From an uncultured Bacteroidales bacterium (GTDB lineage Bacteria > Bacteroidota > Bacteroidia > Bacteroidales > Muribaculaceae): a stretch of 38,865 nt of DNA. This document shows, in pieces, positions 1-7,973 of the stretch. The notes under the pieces are model-generated. The model did not search any database, was not told the origin of the DNA, and saw only the letters and a list, made by a program, of their open reading frames with translations. Numbering within the stretch: the first letter of the stretch is position 1; each line of letters begins with the position of its first letter. Where the stretch lies: positions 1-38,865 of the forward strand of contig CANPDU010000033.1 of assembly GCA_947573135.1 (NCBI GenBank), read 5' to 3'. The translations under genes and the position numbers were made by a program.

Positions 1-14
1 ATCAGCGTTGATTG

Positions 15-103
15 CGGAGAGGACGAGATTCGAACTCGTGGACAGGATTGCTCCCGTCGTCGGTTTAGCAAACCGGTGGTTTCAGCCACTCACCCACCTC
101 TCC
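15..103 (-). tRNA. tRNA-Ser (anticodon GCU)
   Basis: On the minus strand this folds as a class II tRNA. The acceptor stem pairs GGAGAGG (103-97) with CCTCTCC (22-16), and the discriminator base is G at 15. The anticodon GCT lies at 69-67 inside a CGGTTT-GCT-AAACCG arm, a long variable arm follows, and the T-arm carries GTTCGAATC. The long variable arm together with the anticodon identifies serine, reading AGC/AGU codons. The 3' CCA is not encoded (the next bases read CAA), so it must be added after transcription. A consensus Bacteroidetes promoter lies just upstream. Confidence 0.96.
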
Positions 104-131
104 TTCAGGTTAGGTTTTGACTAACGTGATG

Positions 132-163
132 CAAAGGTAGGCAATGTTTTTATATCTCACAAA
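132..163 (-). promoter_or_regulatory. Promoter of tRNA-Ser
   Basis: Reading the minus strand, TTTG (163-160), a 20-nt spacer and TACCTTTG (139-132) exactly match the Bacteroidetes housekeeping consensus TTTG-N19-21-TAnnTTTG. Initiation should fall near 125-127, giving a short leader before the tRNA 5' end at 103. Confidence 0.85.
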
Positions 164-303
164 TTTTTCTGCCGTTTTTGATTAAAAAACTGTGCCGCTC
201 AGTTAGTTCGTATTGTGTGTCTATAGATATGATTCTGATAGTAAGCCTGTTTGAACTATCGCTCGTGTCGGGTGTTGATTGCTATATATAAGTGAGCTTT
301 ATT

Positions 304-528
304 ATGACAGATATATTGGTATACGGTGGCGTGACACTCGTGATCATTGGTTGTCTTATTGTAATTATCGGTGCGATAAGATATGCGGTCAAAAGTAATG
401 CCCGAGCCGGACTTTGCATTTCTCACGAGGTTTTGCGACTGCAGTTTGCAAGATGTCGTATGGCGTGGATGATTCTTTCGCTTTTGGGGGTACTTATTGT
501 TTTAGCCGCCGGGCTGCTCGGCGACTGA
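304..528 (+). CDS. Small two-helix membrane protein, function unknown
   Basis: This codes for 74 aa from the ATG at 304. A GTG at 292 would add four residues, but the ATG is preferred because it leads directly into the first hydrophobic segment. One membrane helix spans roughly residues 4-27, a short Arg/Lys-containing loop of about 25 residues follows, and a second helix spans roughly 52-72, so it is probably an inner-membrane hairpin. I do not recognise a family. It stands alone between the tRNA and spt, and a weak terminator-like hairpin follows. Its size makes it less certain than its neighbours, but the hydrophobic pattern is not random. Confidence 0.6.
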   Translation: MTDILVYGGVTLVIIGCLIVIIGAIRYAVKSNARAGLCISHEVLRLQFARCRMAWMILSLLGVLIVLAAGLLGD

Positions 529-548
529 CCGTGCGGTAGGTAGCATTT

Positions 549-576
549 ATTTCAAAACGAGCTCTTGAAATTTTTT
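549..576 (+). terminator. Weak terminator-like hairpin after the small membrane protein gene
   Basis: A 7-bp AT-rich stem, ATTTCAA (549-555) with TTGAAAT (565-571), has a 9-nt loop and runs into T residues (571-576). The stem is weak, so the call is tentative. Confidence 0.4.
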
Positions 577-646
577 AAGTATTAAAAAATGTAATAGAGG
601 CATTGGAAAAATAGTTGGCTACTCAGATAGTTAATGATTTTTTTGC

Positions 647-654
647 TAAATTTG
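647..654 (+). promoter_or_regulatory. -7 element upstream of spt
   Basis: TAAATTTG matches TAnnTTTG and would start transcription near 660, about 60 nt before the spt ATG. No TTTG sits at the expected distance; the nearest is TTG at 615-617, which is too far. The assignment therefore rests on the -7 box. Confidence 0.6.
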
Positions 655-721
655 CAGCCTGATTGACTCATTGATGCCAATCGAAGAGATTTAATAACAG
701 ATCAATCGTTTATCCGCGAAC

Positions 722-1909
722 ATGAAGCTATTACAAGCTAAACTTTCAAAGTACACCGCACCACAGGAGGCAAAAGCCGCAGGTGTATATCCCTATTTCA
801 GAGCTATCTCGTCTGAGCAGGATCCCGAAGTCATTATGGACGGCAAAAAGGTGCTGATGTTCGGCTCCAATTGCTATTCGGGTCTTGTCAATGATCCGCG
901 AATCAAAGAAGCTGCTATCGAGGCAACACGCAAATACGGCACAGGATGCGCCGGTTCGCCGTTTCTCAACGGTACGCTCGACCTTCATAAAAAACTCGAG
1001 GCGCGCATAGCCGAGTATATCGGCAAGGAAGACGTGATGATTTATTCAACAGGCTTTGAGGTTAATCTTGGAGTGGTGTCATGCCTTACCGGACGCGAGG
1101 ATTATATACTTTGGGACGAACAGGATCACGCTTCGATTATCGAGGGTCGCCGTCTCTCATTCAGCCAGTCGCTGAAATATAAGCACAACGACATGGATTC
1201 TCTCGAGAAACAGTTGCAGAAATGCGAGCCTGACCGTGTGAAGCTCATTGTCACTGACGGCGTGTTCTCTATGGAAGGCGACGTTGCCAATGTTCCTGAG
1301 ATCGTCAGACTTGCCAAAAAATACAATGCTGCCGTTATGGTCGACGAGGCTCACGGCATAGGTGTGTTCGGCAAGGGCGGCCGCGGTGTCTGCAACCATT
1401 TCGGCGTGACAGACGATGTCGATCTTGTCATGGGTACGTTCTCCAAATCGTTTGCTTCGCTCGGCGGTTTTATCGCTACCGACAAAGAAATCACCAATTA
1501 TCTGCGCCATCATTCGCGCTCATATATATTTACCGCCAGCATCACACCGGCCTCGACCGCAGCTGCTCTCAAGGCTCTCGAAATTATGGAGGCTGAACCT
1601 GAACGTCAGGAACATCTTTGGGAACTTACCCACTATGCTCTCGACGGATTCCGCAACATGGGATGTGAGATCGGCAACACTTCGACGCCGATTATTCCGC
1701 TCTTTATTCGCGATAATTTCAAGACTTTTGCAATCACACGCGATCTGCAGAACGAAGGTATCTTCGTTAATCCAGTCGTTTCGCCTGCTGTCGCCCCACA
1801 GGATACTCTCATCCGTTTCAGTCTGATGGCTACCCACACTAAGGAACAGGTGACCACCGCTCTTGAAAAGATCCAGAAAGTCTTCCGTGCCCATAACCTT
1901 ATACCCTGA
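722..1909 (+). CDS. spt: Serine palmitoyltransferase (alpha-oxoamine synthase family)
   Basis: This PLP enzyme condenses L-serine with a long-chain acyl-CoA to give 3-ketosphinganine, the first step of sphingolipid synthesis. It is typically cytosolic. The 395 aa length is what I expect for Bacteroidetes SPT. Visible motifs are the ring-stacking His in EQDHASI (H136), the PLP-binding Asp and His in VDEAHGIG (D208, H211), and the Schiff-base lysine in GTFSKSFASLGG (K242). The close relative 2-amino-3-ketobutyrate CoA ligase shares this fold, but the N-terminal segment and the FGSNCYSGL region look like the Bacteroides SPT branch. The gene is monocistronic, with a -7 promoter box upstream and a strong terminator downstream. 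No other sphingolipid gene is in the window. Confidence 0.88.
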   Translation: MKLLQAKLSKYTAPQEAKAAGVYPYFRAISSEQDPEVIMDGKKVLMFGSNCYSGLVNDPRIKEAAIEATRKYGTGCAGSPFLNGTLDLHKKLEARIAEYIGKEDVMIYSTGFEVNLGVVSCLTGREDYILWDEQDHASIIEGRRLSFSQSLKYKHNDMDSLEKQLQKCEPDRVKLIVTDGVFSMEGDVANVPEIVRLAKKYNAAVMVDEAHGIGVFGKGGRGVCNHFGVTDDVDLVMGTFSKSFASLGGFIATDKEITNYLRHHSRSYIFTASITPASTAAALKALEIMEAEPERQEHLWELTHYALDGFRNMGCEIGNTSTPIIPLFIRDNFKTFAITRDLQNEGIFVNPVVSPAVAPQDTLIRFSLMATHTKEQVTTALEKIQKVFRAHNLIP

Positions 1910-1957
1910 AAAGGGTTGTAACCCTTCTGTTATGGCTTTATAATCTGAATTTTCAAA

Positions 1958-1988
1958 GGGATGTGCTTCGGCGCATCCCTACTTTTTT
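1958..1988 (+). terminator. Rho-independent terminator of spt
   Basis: A 9-bp stem, GGGATGTGC (1958-1966) with GCGCATCCC (1971-1979), is capped by a TTCG tetraloop and followed by T6 at 1983-1988. It lies inside the longest possible reading frame of the next gene, which supports the downstream start at 2015. Confidence 0.9.
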
Positions 1989-2014
1989 ACCATAGATCTA
2001 ATTTTAATAAGCTT

Positions 2015-3979
2015 ATGACTATCCGTTCTATTATCCGCACAGGCTTAGCCGCCTCGATGCTCGGCCTCGCAACGATCGCTCAGGCTGCAAATCCCAAACC
2101 GTTTACAGTGCCCGAGGTGCGCGATTGGCACGGCGCAGACGGCTCTTTCGAAATTCCGGCCGGAGCACGTGTCACTTATTCAGACCCGCGACTCGAGAAT
2201 ATTGCCCGTCAGTTTGCCCAGGATTATACTACCATACTCGGTAACAAACTTGAGGTAGCCCATACATCGAAACCCCGTAAGGGTGATATAGCATTCCGGC
2301 TGAAACCCGCAAAAAAGGTATCGCCTGAAAGCTATACTGTCGATATCGCGGATCATGTCACCGTAACGGCTCCGGCAGAGCAGGGTGCGCGTTGGGGCGC
2401 ATCGACTCTCCTTCAGCTCTTCGATCAGGCGCCGTCATTGCCAAAGGGCCGCATAGCCGACGCTCCGATGTACGGTTTTCGCGGTTTTCAGATCGATGCC
2501 GGCCGTAAATATATCCCCCTTGACTATCTTTACAACCTCATTGATGTGATGTCATATTACAAGCTCAATGAACTCAATCTTCACCTCAATGACAATGGCT
2601 TCACTTATTTCTATGACGATGACTGGGACAAGACCCAAGCCGCATTCCGTCTCGAAAGCGAGACTTTCCCCGGTCTTACGGCCCGCGACGGATCATACAG
2701 CAAGAACGATTTCCGCGACTTCCAGCGTTACGCCCTGAGCCGCGGCGTCGAAGTGATACCTGAAATAGATGTGCCGGCCCATTCGCTCGCCTTTACTCGG
2801 TTCCGTCCTTCGATCGGCAGCACACCCGAAGAGTACGGTAAGGATCATCTCAACATCATGTCGGAAGAGACTTACGGTTTTCTTGATTCTCTCTTTACAG
2901 AATATCTCGCCGGACCTGATCCGGTCTTTGTCGGTTCGCGTTTCAATATCGGAACTGATGAATATTCAAACCGCGACTCCGTCGTTGTCGAAAAATTCCG
3001 CTATTTTACCGACCGCTATGCCCGCTTTGCCGAGAAATACGGTAAAAAGCCCATGGTATGGGGGTCGCTCACCCATGCCAAAGGCAAGCAGCCGGTCAAG
3101 GTTGACAACGTTGAGATGATCGTCTGGAGCAACGGTTTCGCCAATCCTCAGGAAATGCATGATCTCGGCTATAAGATGGTGTCGATGCCCGACCAGATTC
3201 TCTACATTGTTCCCCATGCAGGGTATTATCATGACTATCTTGATATCCGCGACATCTACAATACATGGGCTCCTCACGACTTCCGTGGATTCACCTTCGA
3301 AGAGGGCGATCCGCAGATTGTCGGCGGCATGTTTGCAGTCTGGAATGATCATCCCACCAACGGCGTGACTGTCAAGGATATTCATCATCGAGTGATGCAT
3401 GCGCTCCCGACCGTAGCCGCCAAAAACTGGAGCGGTACGAAAGTCACGGTGCCTTTCGACGAATTCGCGGTCAGGAGCGCTGCGCTAAGCGAGGCTCCCG
3501 GGGTGAATTATCTTTCGACATTCGGCCCTGATCAGCTTGATATTCTCGAAGTTGCCGAACTTGCTCCTTCGACTGTTCTGCCCGTCACCGAAATCGGTTA
3601 TGACTACACGGTTGAGTTCGATATCGACGGTGCTGAAGAAGCTAAGGGTACGGTCCTTTTCGAGTCGCCAAACGGCATATTCTGGCTCTCAAATCCAGTT
3701 ACAGGAACTCTTGGTTACAGCCGTGATGACAAACTCTATTATCTCCGTCACGATGTCCGTCCCGGCGAAAAGAGTCATGTCAAGATCCAGGGCGATAAAG
3801 ACGCTCTCCGTTTCTATCTTAACGGCAGACTTGTCGACGATATGAATTTGCGCTGGTGGCGCCAGAACGAGAACAGCCGCAAGATCGCCGAACTGCGCAC
3901 ACTCGTCTTCCCTCTCCACAAGACAGGCGACTTCAAGTCGAAGATCTCAAATCTCCGCGTTTCAAACTATCTGCACTGA
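2015..3979 (+). CDS. Secreted GH20 beta-N-acetylhexosaminidase
   Basis: GH20 enzymes remove terminal GlcNAc or GalNAc from glycans by substrate-assisted catalysis. The ATG at 2015 gives 654 aa with a signal peptide of about 24 residues ending AQA. An earlier in-frame ATG at 1961 lies in the preceding terminator and is rejected. An N-terminal GH20b-like domain (about 25-150) is followed by the catalytic barrel, with the EIDVPAH strand (about 251-257) and the catalytic pair in FNIGTDE (D315, E316). The usual HxGGDE is altered to FNIGTDE, but the Asp-Glu pair remains. The C-terminal ~140 residues are beta-rich and may be a concanavalin/LamG-like domain (inference). A 7-nt gap to the next gene indicates co-transcription. 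Mucin glycans are a plausible but unproven substrate. Confidence 0.88.
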   Translation: MTIRSIIRTGLAASMLGLATIAQAANPKPFTVPEVRDWHGADGSFEIPAGARVTYSDPRLENIARQFAQDYTTILGNKLEVAHTSKPRKGDIAFRLKPAKKVSPESYTVDIADHVTVTAPAEQGARWGASTLLQLFDQAPSLPKGRIADAPMYGFRGFQIDAGRKYIPLDYLYNLIDVMSYYKLNELNLHLNDNGFTYFYDDDWDKTQAAFRLESETFPGLTARDGSYSKNDFRDFQRYALSRGVEVIPEIDVPAHSLAFTRFRPSIGSTPEEYGKDHLNIMSEETYGFLDSLFTEYLAGPDPVFVGSRFNIGTDEYSNRDSVVVEKFRYFTDRYARFAEKYGKKPMVWGSLTHAKGKQPVKVDNVEMIVWSNGFANPQEMHDLGYKMVSMPDQILYIVPHAGYYHDYLDIRDIYNTWAPHDFRGFTFEEGDPQIVGGMFAVWNDHPTNGVTVKDIHHRVMHALPTVAAKNWSGTKVTVPFDEFAVRSAALSEAPGVNYLSTFGPDQLDILEVAELAPSTVLPVTEIGYDYTVEFDIDGAEEAKGTVLFESPNGIFWLSNPVTGTLGYSRDDKLYYLRHDVRPGEKSHVKIQGDKDALRFYLNGRLVDDMNLRWWRQNENSRKIAELRTLVFPLHKTGDFKSKISNLRVSNYLH

Positions 3980-3986
3980 TAACGAT

Positions 3987-5087
3987 ATGCGAAATCTGCT
4001 GATAACAATTATCACAATCCTTGCAGTGTATTGTTCAGCCTCCGGCAAAGAGCGATGCACTGTGAGGATCATGTCGACCGACGGCACCAGGCCTGTCGAA
4101 CTGGCAATATATGATTCAAAGAGCGATTTGCGTAACAGCAATCTGAGGACAAGACTGCTTGACGGGGATACGATAATTAATCTTGAAGCTGATGAGATCA
4201 TCAAGTATTCGGTAACCGATGTCGGAGAAATGCTGGAAAAAGGCGGAACCCGGCGTTTCGGCGATTTCTTTGTCGAGAATGGCGCTTTGGTCGACATCAG
4301 GCTGAGTGCCGAAGGAATAAGCGTCAGCTCAACCGGAAAAGAAGATACTGCATGGCGCGGCATGGAGGCTGAAATGAAGGAAGTCTTTGCCGATGATCTT
4401 GCTTACCTTCGGTCAAAAGGAGATAACCTGACAGAAGAAGAGGCTGACTCGCTGTCGAGGAAGATGTATGACTGGCAGTATGATTATTGTCAGCGTAAAC
4501 CTATGCTGGGTTTCCTTCTTGATCTCGATGAAAGTTTGTCTAATTATAGTTTTACGGATACTGAGATCAAAAACAAGGTAGATGTCTATAAGCGATCTTA
4601 TCTGAATTTCCGTCCGGATCATAGTTCACACAGAAGCATTGCAGCCAATCTTGAGAAAGGTTATCAGATGAAGGGTGGTAAATACAACGATTTCACGGCG
4701 CGTAACGCAGACGGTGATACGGTAAGAGCTTCGGAGTTTTTCCGCGATCGTGTGACTATGGTGATATGTTGGGCTACATGGTGTCTGCCGTGCAGAAAAG
4801 ATGCTCTTGATGCTGTTCCTGTATTTGAAAAATACAAAGACCGGGGGCTTGTCGCATTCAGCCTTGCACATGAGTTTAACTCTCCCGATGAGTTCCGAAA
4901 GGCAATAGCGGAAGATAAACTTCCGTGGCCGTCGCTGTATGACCTTGATGATGAGTTCGGAGTGTTCGAAAAACACGGGACCTCAAATGCCGCATTTTTC
5001 CTCGTCGACCGTGACGGCACGATTGTAGCGACTGCTTACTCTGCCGAAGAACTCGAACCGGCCATCGTCGCCCTGTTGCCGGAATAA
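3987..5087 (+). CDS. TlpA-like periplasmic thiol-disulfide protein
   Basis: This is a 366 aa protein with a short hydrophobic signal (about residues 3-19). Its N-terminal half (about 25-220) resembles the accessory domain seen in front of Bacteroidetes TlpA/AhpC-type thioredoxins. The C-terminal thioredoxin fold (about 228-366) carries CWATWCLPC with redox cysteines C266 and C269. Such proteins reduce or isomerise disulfides, or act in redox signalling, in the periplasm. C16 in VYCSA could be a weak lipidation site, but the lipobox is poor. It follows the GH20 gene after 7 nt and ends before a shared terminator. A functional link to the hexosaminidase is not evident beyond co-transcription. 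Confidence 0.85.
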   Translation: MRNLLITIITILAVYCSASGKERCTVRIMSTDGTRPVELAIYDSKSDLRNSNLRTRLLDGDTIINLEADEIIKYSVTDVGEMLEKGGTRRFGDFFVENGALVDIRLSAEGISVSSTGKEDTAWRGMEAEMKEVFADDLAYLRSKGDNLTEEEADSLSRKMYDWQYDYCQRKPMLGFLLDLDESLSNYSFTDTEIKNKVDVYKRSYLNFRPDHSSHRSIAANLEKGYQMKGGKYNDFTARNADGDTVRASEFFRDRVTMVICWATWCLPCRKDALDAVPVFEKYKDRGLVAFSLAHEFNSPDEFRKAIAEDKLPWPSLYDLDDEFGVFEKHGTSNAAFFLVDRDGTIVATAYSAEELEPAIVALLPE

Positions 5088-5107
5088 ACAATATGGTATT
5101 AAAATAA

Positions 5108-5140
5108 AAAAAGCATCGCTCGGGTGGGGCGATGCTTTTT
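5108..5140. terminator. Bidirectional terminator between convergent genes
   Basis: A 12-bp stem, AAAAAGCATCGC (5108-5119) with GCGATGCTTTTT (5129-5140), has A and T runs at both ends. It can terminate the GH20-thioredoxin unit on plus and the rubrerythrin gene on minus. Confidence 0.88.
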
Positions 5141-5159
5141 CGTTTGTTGTTGAGTCTGA

Positions 5160-5711
5160 TTATTTCTTGAAGAAACGGTTGTAGAGACCCTGGAAGCCCT
5201 GGCCGTGGCGAGCTTCGTCTTTTGCCATTTCGTGAACGGTGTCGTGGATAGCGTCAAGGTTCAGTTCTTTGGCACGGCGAGCGATGCGCATCTTGTCTTC
5301 GTTAGCGCCGGCCTCGGCCGCCATACGTTTTTCGAGATTAGTCTTGGTGTCCCAGACACATTCGCCAAGGAGCTCGGCAAATTTGGCAGCATGTTCAGCT
5401 TCTTCGAATGCGTAGCGTTTGAATGCTTCAGCGATTTCGGGATAGCCTTCGCGGTCAGCCTGACGAGACATAGCGAGGTACATACCGACTTCGCCGCACT
5501 CACCGTTGAAATGCGCGGTAAGATCTGCGATCATCTGATCGTCGCAACCTTTTGCAACGCCGATTTCATGTTCGGTGACGAATTTGAGTTCGGCTGCGTC
5601 GTCGAGTTCTTTGAATTTAGATGCGGGGGCACCGCAGATAGGACACTTTTCGGGAGCGTGGTCACCTTCGTGAACGTAGCCACAGACAGTGCAGATGAAT
5701 TTCTTTTTCAT
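5160..5711 (-). CDS. rbr: Rubrerythrin with N-terminal rubredoxin domain (reverse rubrerythrin)
   Basis: Reverse rubrerythrin is a cytosolic di-iron peroxidase that reduces hydrogen peroxide in anaerobes. In this 183 aa protein the rubredoxin-type Fe(Cys)4 site comes first (C7, C10, C23, C26), and the ferritin-like four-helix domain follows. Iron ligands are visible in the GECGE segment, in FEEAEH and in KDEARH. The reversed domain order distinguishes it from classical rubrerythrin, which has rubredoxin at the C-terminus. It is monocistronic, with a TATATTTG box upstream and a bidirectional terminator downstream. The role in oxidative stress comes from knowledge of the family. Confidence 0.93.
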   Translation of the reverse strand: MKKKFICTVCGYVHEGDHAPEKCPICGAPASKFKELDDAAELKFVTEHEIGVAKGCDDQMIADLTAHFNGECGEVGMYLAMSRQADREGYPEIAEAFKRYAFEEAEHAAKFAELLGECVWDTKTNLEKRMAAEAGANEDKMRIARRAKELNLDAIHDTVHEMAKDEARHGQGFQGLYNRFFKK

Positions 5712-5766
5712 AATTTTGTTTTTGAATGGGTTGATAATTATATACGGATGATATGTTTCTCCGCTG

Positions 5767-5774
5767 CAAATATA
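5767..5774 (-). promoter_or_regulatory. -7 element of the rubrerythrin gene
   Basis: The minus strand reads TATATTTG, a match to TAnnTTTG, which gives a 5' leader of about 50 nt before the ATG at 5711. No clear -33 TTTG was found, which could mean an activator is needed. Confidence 0.6.
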
Positions 5775-5835
5775 CTCTATTTTTTGTATAACGAGTATTT
5801 AAACTTCCCTAAATTTTATGTCTGCCATAGACCGG

Positions 5836-7014
5836 TCATTTCGTTCGTCCGAAAGTATATCCTACACCGAGCATCAGGTTGTTAGGCAGATGGAAATTGC
5901 TGAGCTGATAGCCAACCTGAAGGTAGGCGTTGTCCCAGACGTGAGCTTTTAAGGCCAGGGTCTGGTAGAATATGCGAGTATCGGGGCCATTGGCAATTAT
6001 GTTTCTTCCAAGACCGAGATTGATGCTGAACACCGGGAGTGTGAGTTCCGCCCGGAGCGACAGCCCGGCTGCAAAACAGTCGGCGAACGGCTGGCGGTAA
6101 AACTTGACATTATCGCCGTAGGTGTTCACAGCCCGATGTTTGTCGAGATTAGCGCTTTCGTCATACTGCATGTCGAGCGAGATACCTCCGCGGAAGTAGC
6201 GGTTGAGATCATACATCGGAGCAAAGTTTATTCCGGCGACTGCAAATGAACCGGGAGCAATGGTGTATCCATCCATGCCGTCGCTGACGATGCGTCGTCG
6301 TGCGGCACCGTATGCGGTAAGGTCGTAAGAGAATCCCCGTTTGAATTTTTCATCAGGGATGTTTACTCTATTGTCGGCTTTATCCGGCGACAGATAGTAC
6401 CGGGCGCCAATCATGAGTCCGACAGTGTTAACACCTGCATTTGGCAAATGGGTGTTGCCGTTGGAAAAATGCTGTGCATTAATGGTCGCTTTAAGCTCCC
6501 ATCGGCTGTTGAGCCGATACGCTCCTGACAATCCTATGCCGAGGATGGCATTGACTTTTGATCCGATGGCATTGTTTGCGATCAGAGCCTCGGGATCATA
6601 TTTCGACCATCCGGCCGAGACTCCGAAATTCCATTCACCTTCGAGCGAGAATCGGCCTTCTCCGGCTATTCTTACGTTCTGGAAAAGATAGAGTCCGCAC
6701 GGTCTGCCGAGCGATGAATGCGGAATGATATTATAGAGCGTAAAGCCGAGACCTTGTCTGACATTCGGGTATAGCCGGCCATAACGGCAGCGGTTGCTAA
6801 ATCTGAAACTTGCCCGAAGATCAGGAGCTATGATCGCTTCATTGCCGCTGACGCTTTTCAGGAAAACGTTGGTCGGCAATATCCTCGATGCGTTGACAGA
6901 TCCTTCGACGGCCCATGATCCAATAATGGGGACTGACATTAAACTGTCAGTCTCTGTCGCTATGGCACTTATCTTGATTGCCAGAATTATAAAAAGCAGA
7001 ATGAGCCGTCTCAT
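5836..7014 (-). CDS. PagL-like lipid A deacylase / acyloxyacyl hydrolase outer-membrane barrel
   Basis: This codes for 392 aa with a signal peptide of about 20 residues, alternating beta-strands throughout, and a C-terminal strand ending GVGYTFG as in outer-membrane barrels. The key evidence is INAQHFSNGNTHLPNAGVN, with H182 and S184 in the His-x-Ser-Asn arrangement of PagL-family lipid A 3-O-deacylases. PagL enzymes remove a 3-O-linked acyl chain from lipid A at the outer membrane. At 392 aa it is about twice the size of enterobacterial PagL; the extra ~190 residues look like further barrel strands, as in Bacteroidales proteins annotated as acyloxyacyl hydrolase. It is the last gene of a five-gene operon, overlapping the preceding lipoprotein gene by 4 nt (ATGA), which suggests translational coupling. 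Confidence 0.8.
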   Translation of the reverse strand: MRRLILLFIILAIKISAIATETDSLMSVPIIGSWAVEGSVNASRILPTNVFLKSVSGNEAIIAPDLRASFRFSNRCRYGRLYPNVRQGLGFTLYNIIPHSSLGRPCGLYLFQNVRIAGEGRFSLEGEWNFGVSAGWSKYDPEALIANNAIGSKVNAILGIGLSGAYRLNSRWELKATINAQHFSNGNTHLPNAGVNTVGLMIGARYYLSPDKADNRVNIPDEKFKRGFSYDLTAYGAARRRIVSDGMDGYTIAPGSFAVAGINFAPMYDLNRYFRGGISLDMQYDESANLDKHRAVNTYGDNVKFYRQPFADCFAAGLSLRAELTLPVFSINLGLGRNIIANGPDTRIFYQTLALKAHVWDNAYLQVGYQLSNFHLPNNLMLGVGYTFGRTK

Positions 7015-7973
7015 GGTTTATTAATATGTCCGAATTCGGTTTCAACGGAATAACTTACAGGAACACTCAGCCAATAGACTCCATCTATTGTCTTGTCGGG
7101 GATATCATCAACCGGACTGATCGCCGGGATAGAATAGATGATGCCGTAATGTTCGCCTTTAATCAGAAGTCTGACTTTGGCCCACGAATTTGCCGGAACC
7201 GTAATATTCACATCTTCGTTGTAGAGCAGAGGTGCGTAGTCGGAACGCTTTACCTCTGACGAGTAGACAACCATTTCTCCTGACAGTTCCGGTGACCACA
7301 TTGATGGATCATAGCGCACACCTTCGACTTTAAAACTGTCGCGGCCGAAAATATTGTCGCTAAGCAGTTTGTTCCATGGCTTGAACTGGCTCGACCGCCG
7401 TGCGACAATCTCTCCCTTCCGGCGAAGGGTCAGATCGGCGTCATGATCTGCGGCGCCTCCGATCTGAGCAAGCATGACCGTGTCGGTGCGCTCCATATAT
7501 TGCCAGCTGGACAGGATATATTCGATCTTTCCGTGTCCGAATCCCGGGGACGGTAAGATACGCACCCCCTTTGTCGCAGTCTCAAACGGACTGGAAATCT
7601 CAAACTGCGCATATACGGTGTCCGGAAAAAGATTATAGCCTGATGAAAGGTTAAGTTCATTATTATTATCCAGACTGAGTCTTATGTCGCACAATTCATT
7701 TCTGATAATTGCGGCGCTAGCCCCCTGACCTAAAGTATATTGTATACCGTAATCATCAGTAAGCGGCTTACCCCGATTTTCAGACCAGCGGAATACAATT
7801 GCAGAAACCATGTCAATATCCTGATTGGCCTTGAAGCAGACGTTTCCCCCTGTCCACGGTAACGTCTGGTTTTCAGGCTCTATGCTGAGTTTGCCTATAA
7901 AAGCCTCGTCATTACAAGACATGAATGTCACACAGAATATTGACAATAAAAATATGTGTGATGATTGTTTCAT
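7011..7973 (-). CDS. Lipoprotein of unknown function, fourth gene of ABC/PagL-like operon
   Basis: This codes for 320 aa with an SPII signal: a hydrophobic stretch, then FMSC with the lipidated Cys at residue 20. The rest looks beta-rich without a family I recognise. The opening after the Cys (GKLSIEPENQTLPWTGGNVCF) recalls the start of Ig-like or BACON-type modules in Bacteroidales surface proteins, but this is weak. It overlaps both neighbours by 4 nt, so it is part of the ABC transporter unit and may work with the permease or the barrel at the envelope. No substrate can be inferred. Confidence 0.8.
   Translation of the reverse strand: MKQSSHIFLLSIFCVTFMSCNDEAFIGKLSIEPENQTLPWTGGNVCFKANQDIDMVSAIVFRWSENRGKPLTDDYGIQYTLGQGASAAIIRNELCDIRLSLDNNNELNLSSGYNLFPDTVYAQFEISSPFETATKGVRILPSPGFGHGKIEYILSSWQYMERTDTVMLAQIGGAADHDADLTLRRKGEIVARRSSQFKPWNKLLSDNIFGRDSFKVEGVRYDPSMWSPELSGEMVVYSSEVKRSDYAPLLYNEDVNITVPANSWAKVRLLIKGEHYGIIYSIPAISPVDDIPDKTIDGVYWLSVPVSYSVETEFGHINKP

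Noticed and set aside
15-103. tRNA-Ser as an integration site for a mobile element
   Set aside because: The 3' side is cut by the window start and no repeat of the tRNA 3' end was noticed in the window.
1911-1926. AAGGGTT/AACCCTT inverted repeat just after spt
   Set aside because: The loop is very short and no T run follows; the strong terminator at 1958-1988 explains the end of the transcript.
5205-5885. Long plus-strand open frame (226 codons) antisense to rubrerythrin
   Set aside because: It is the mirror of a well-supported rubrerythrin gene, has odd composition and no recognisable domain.
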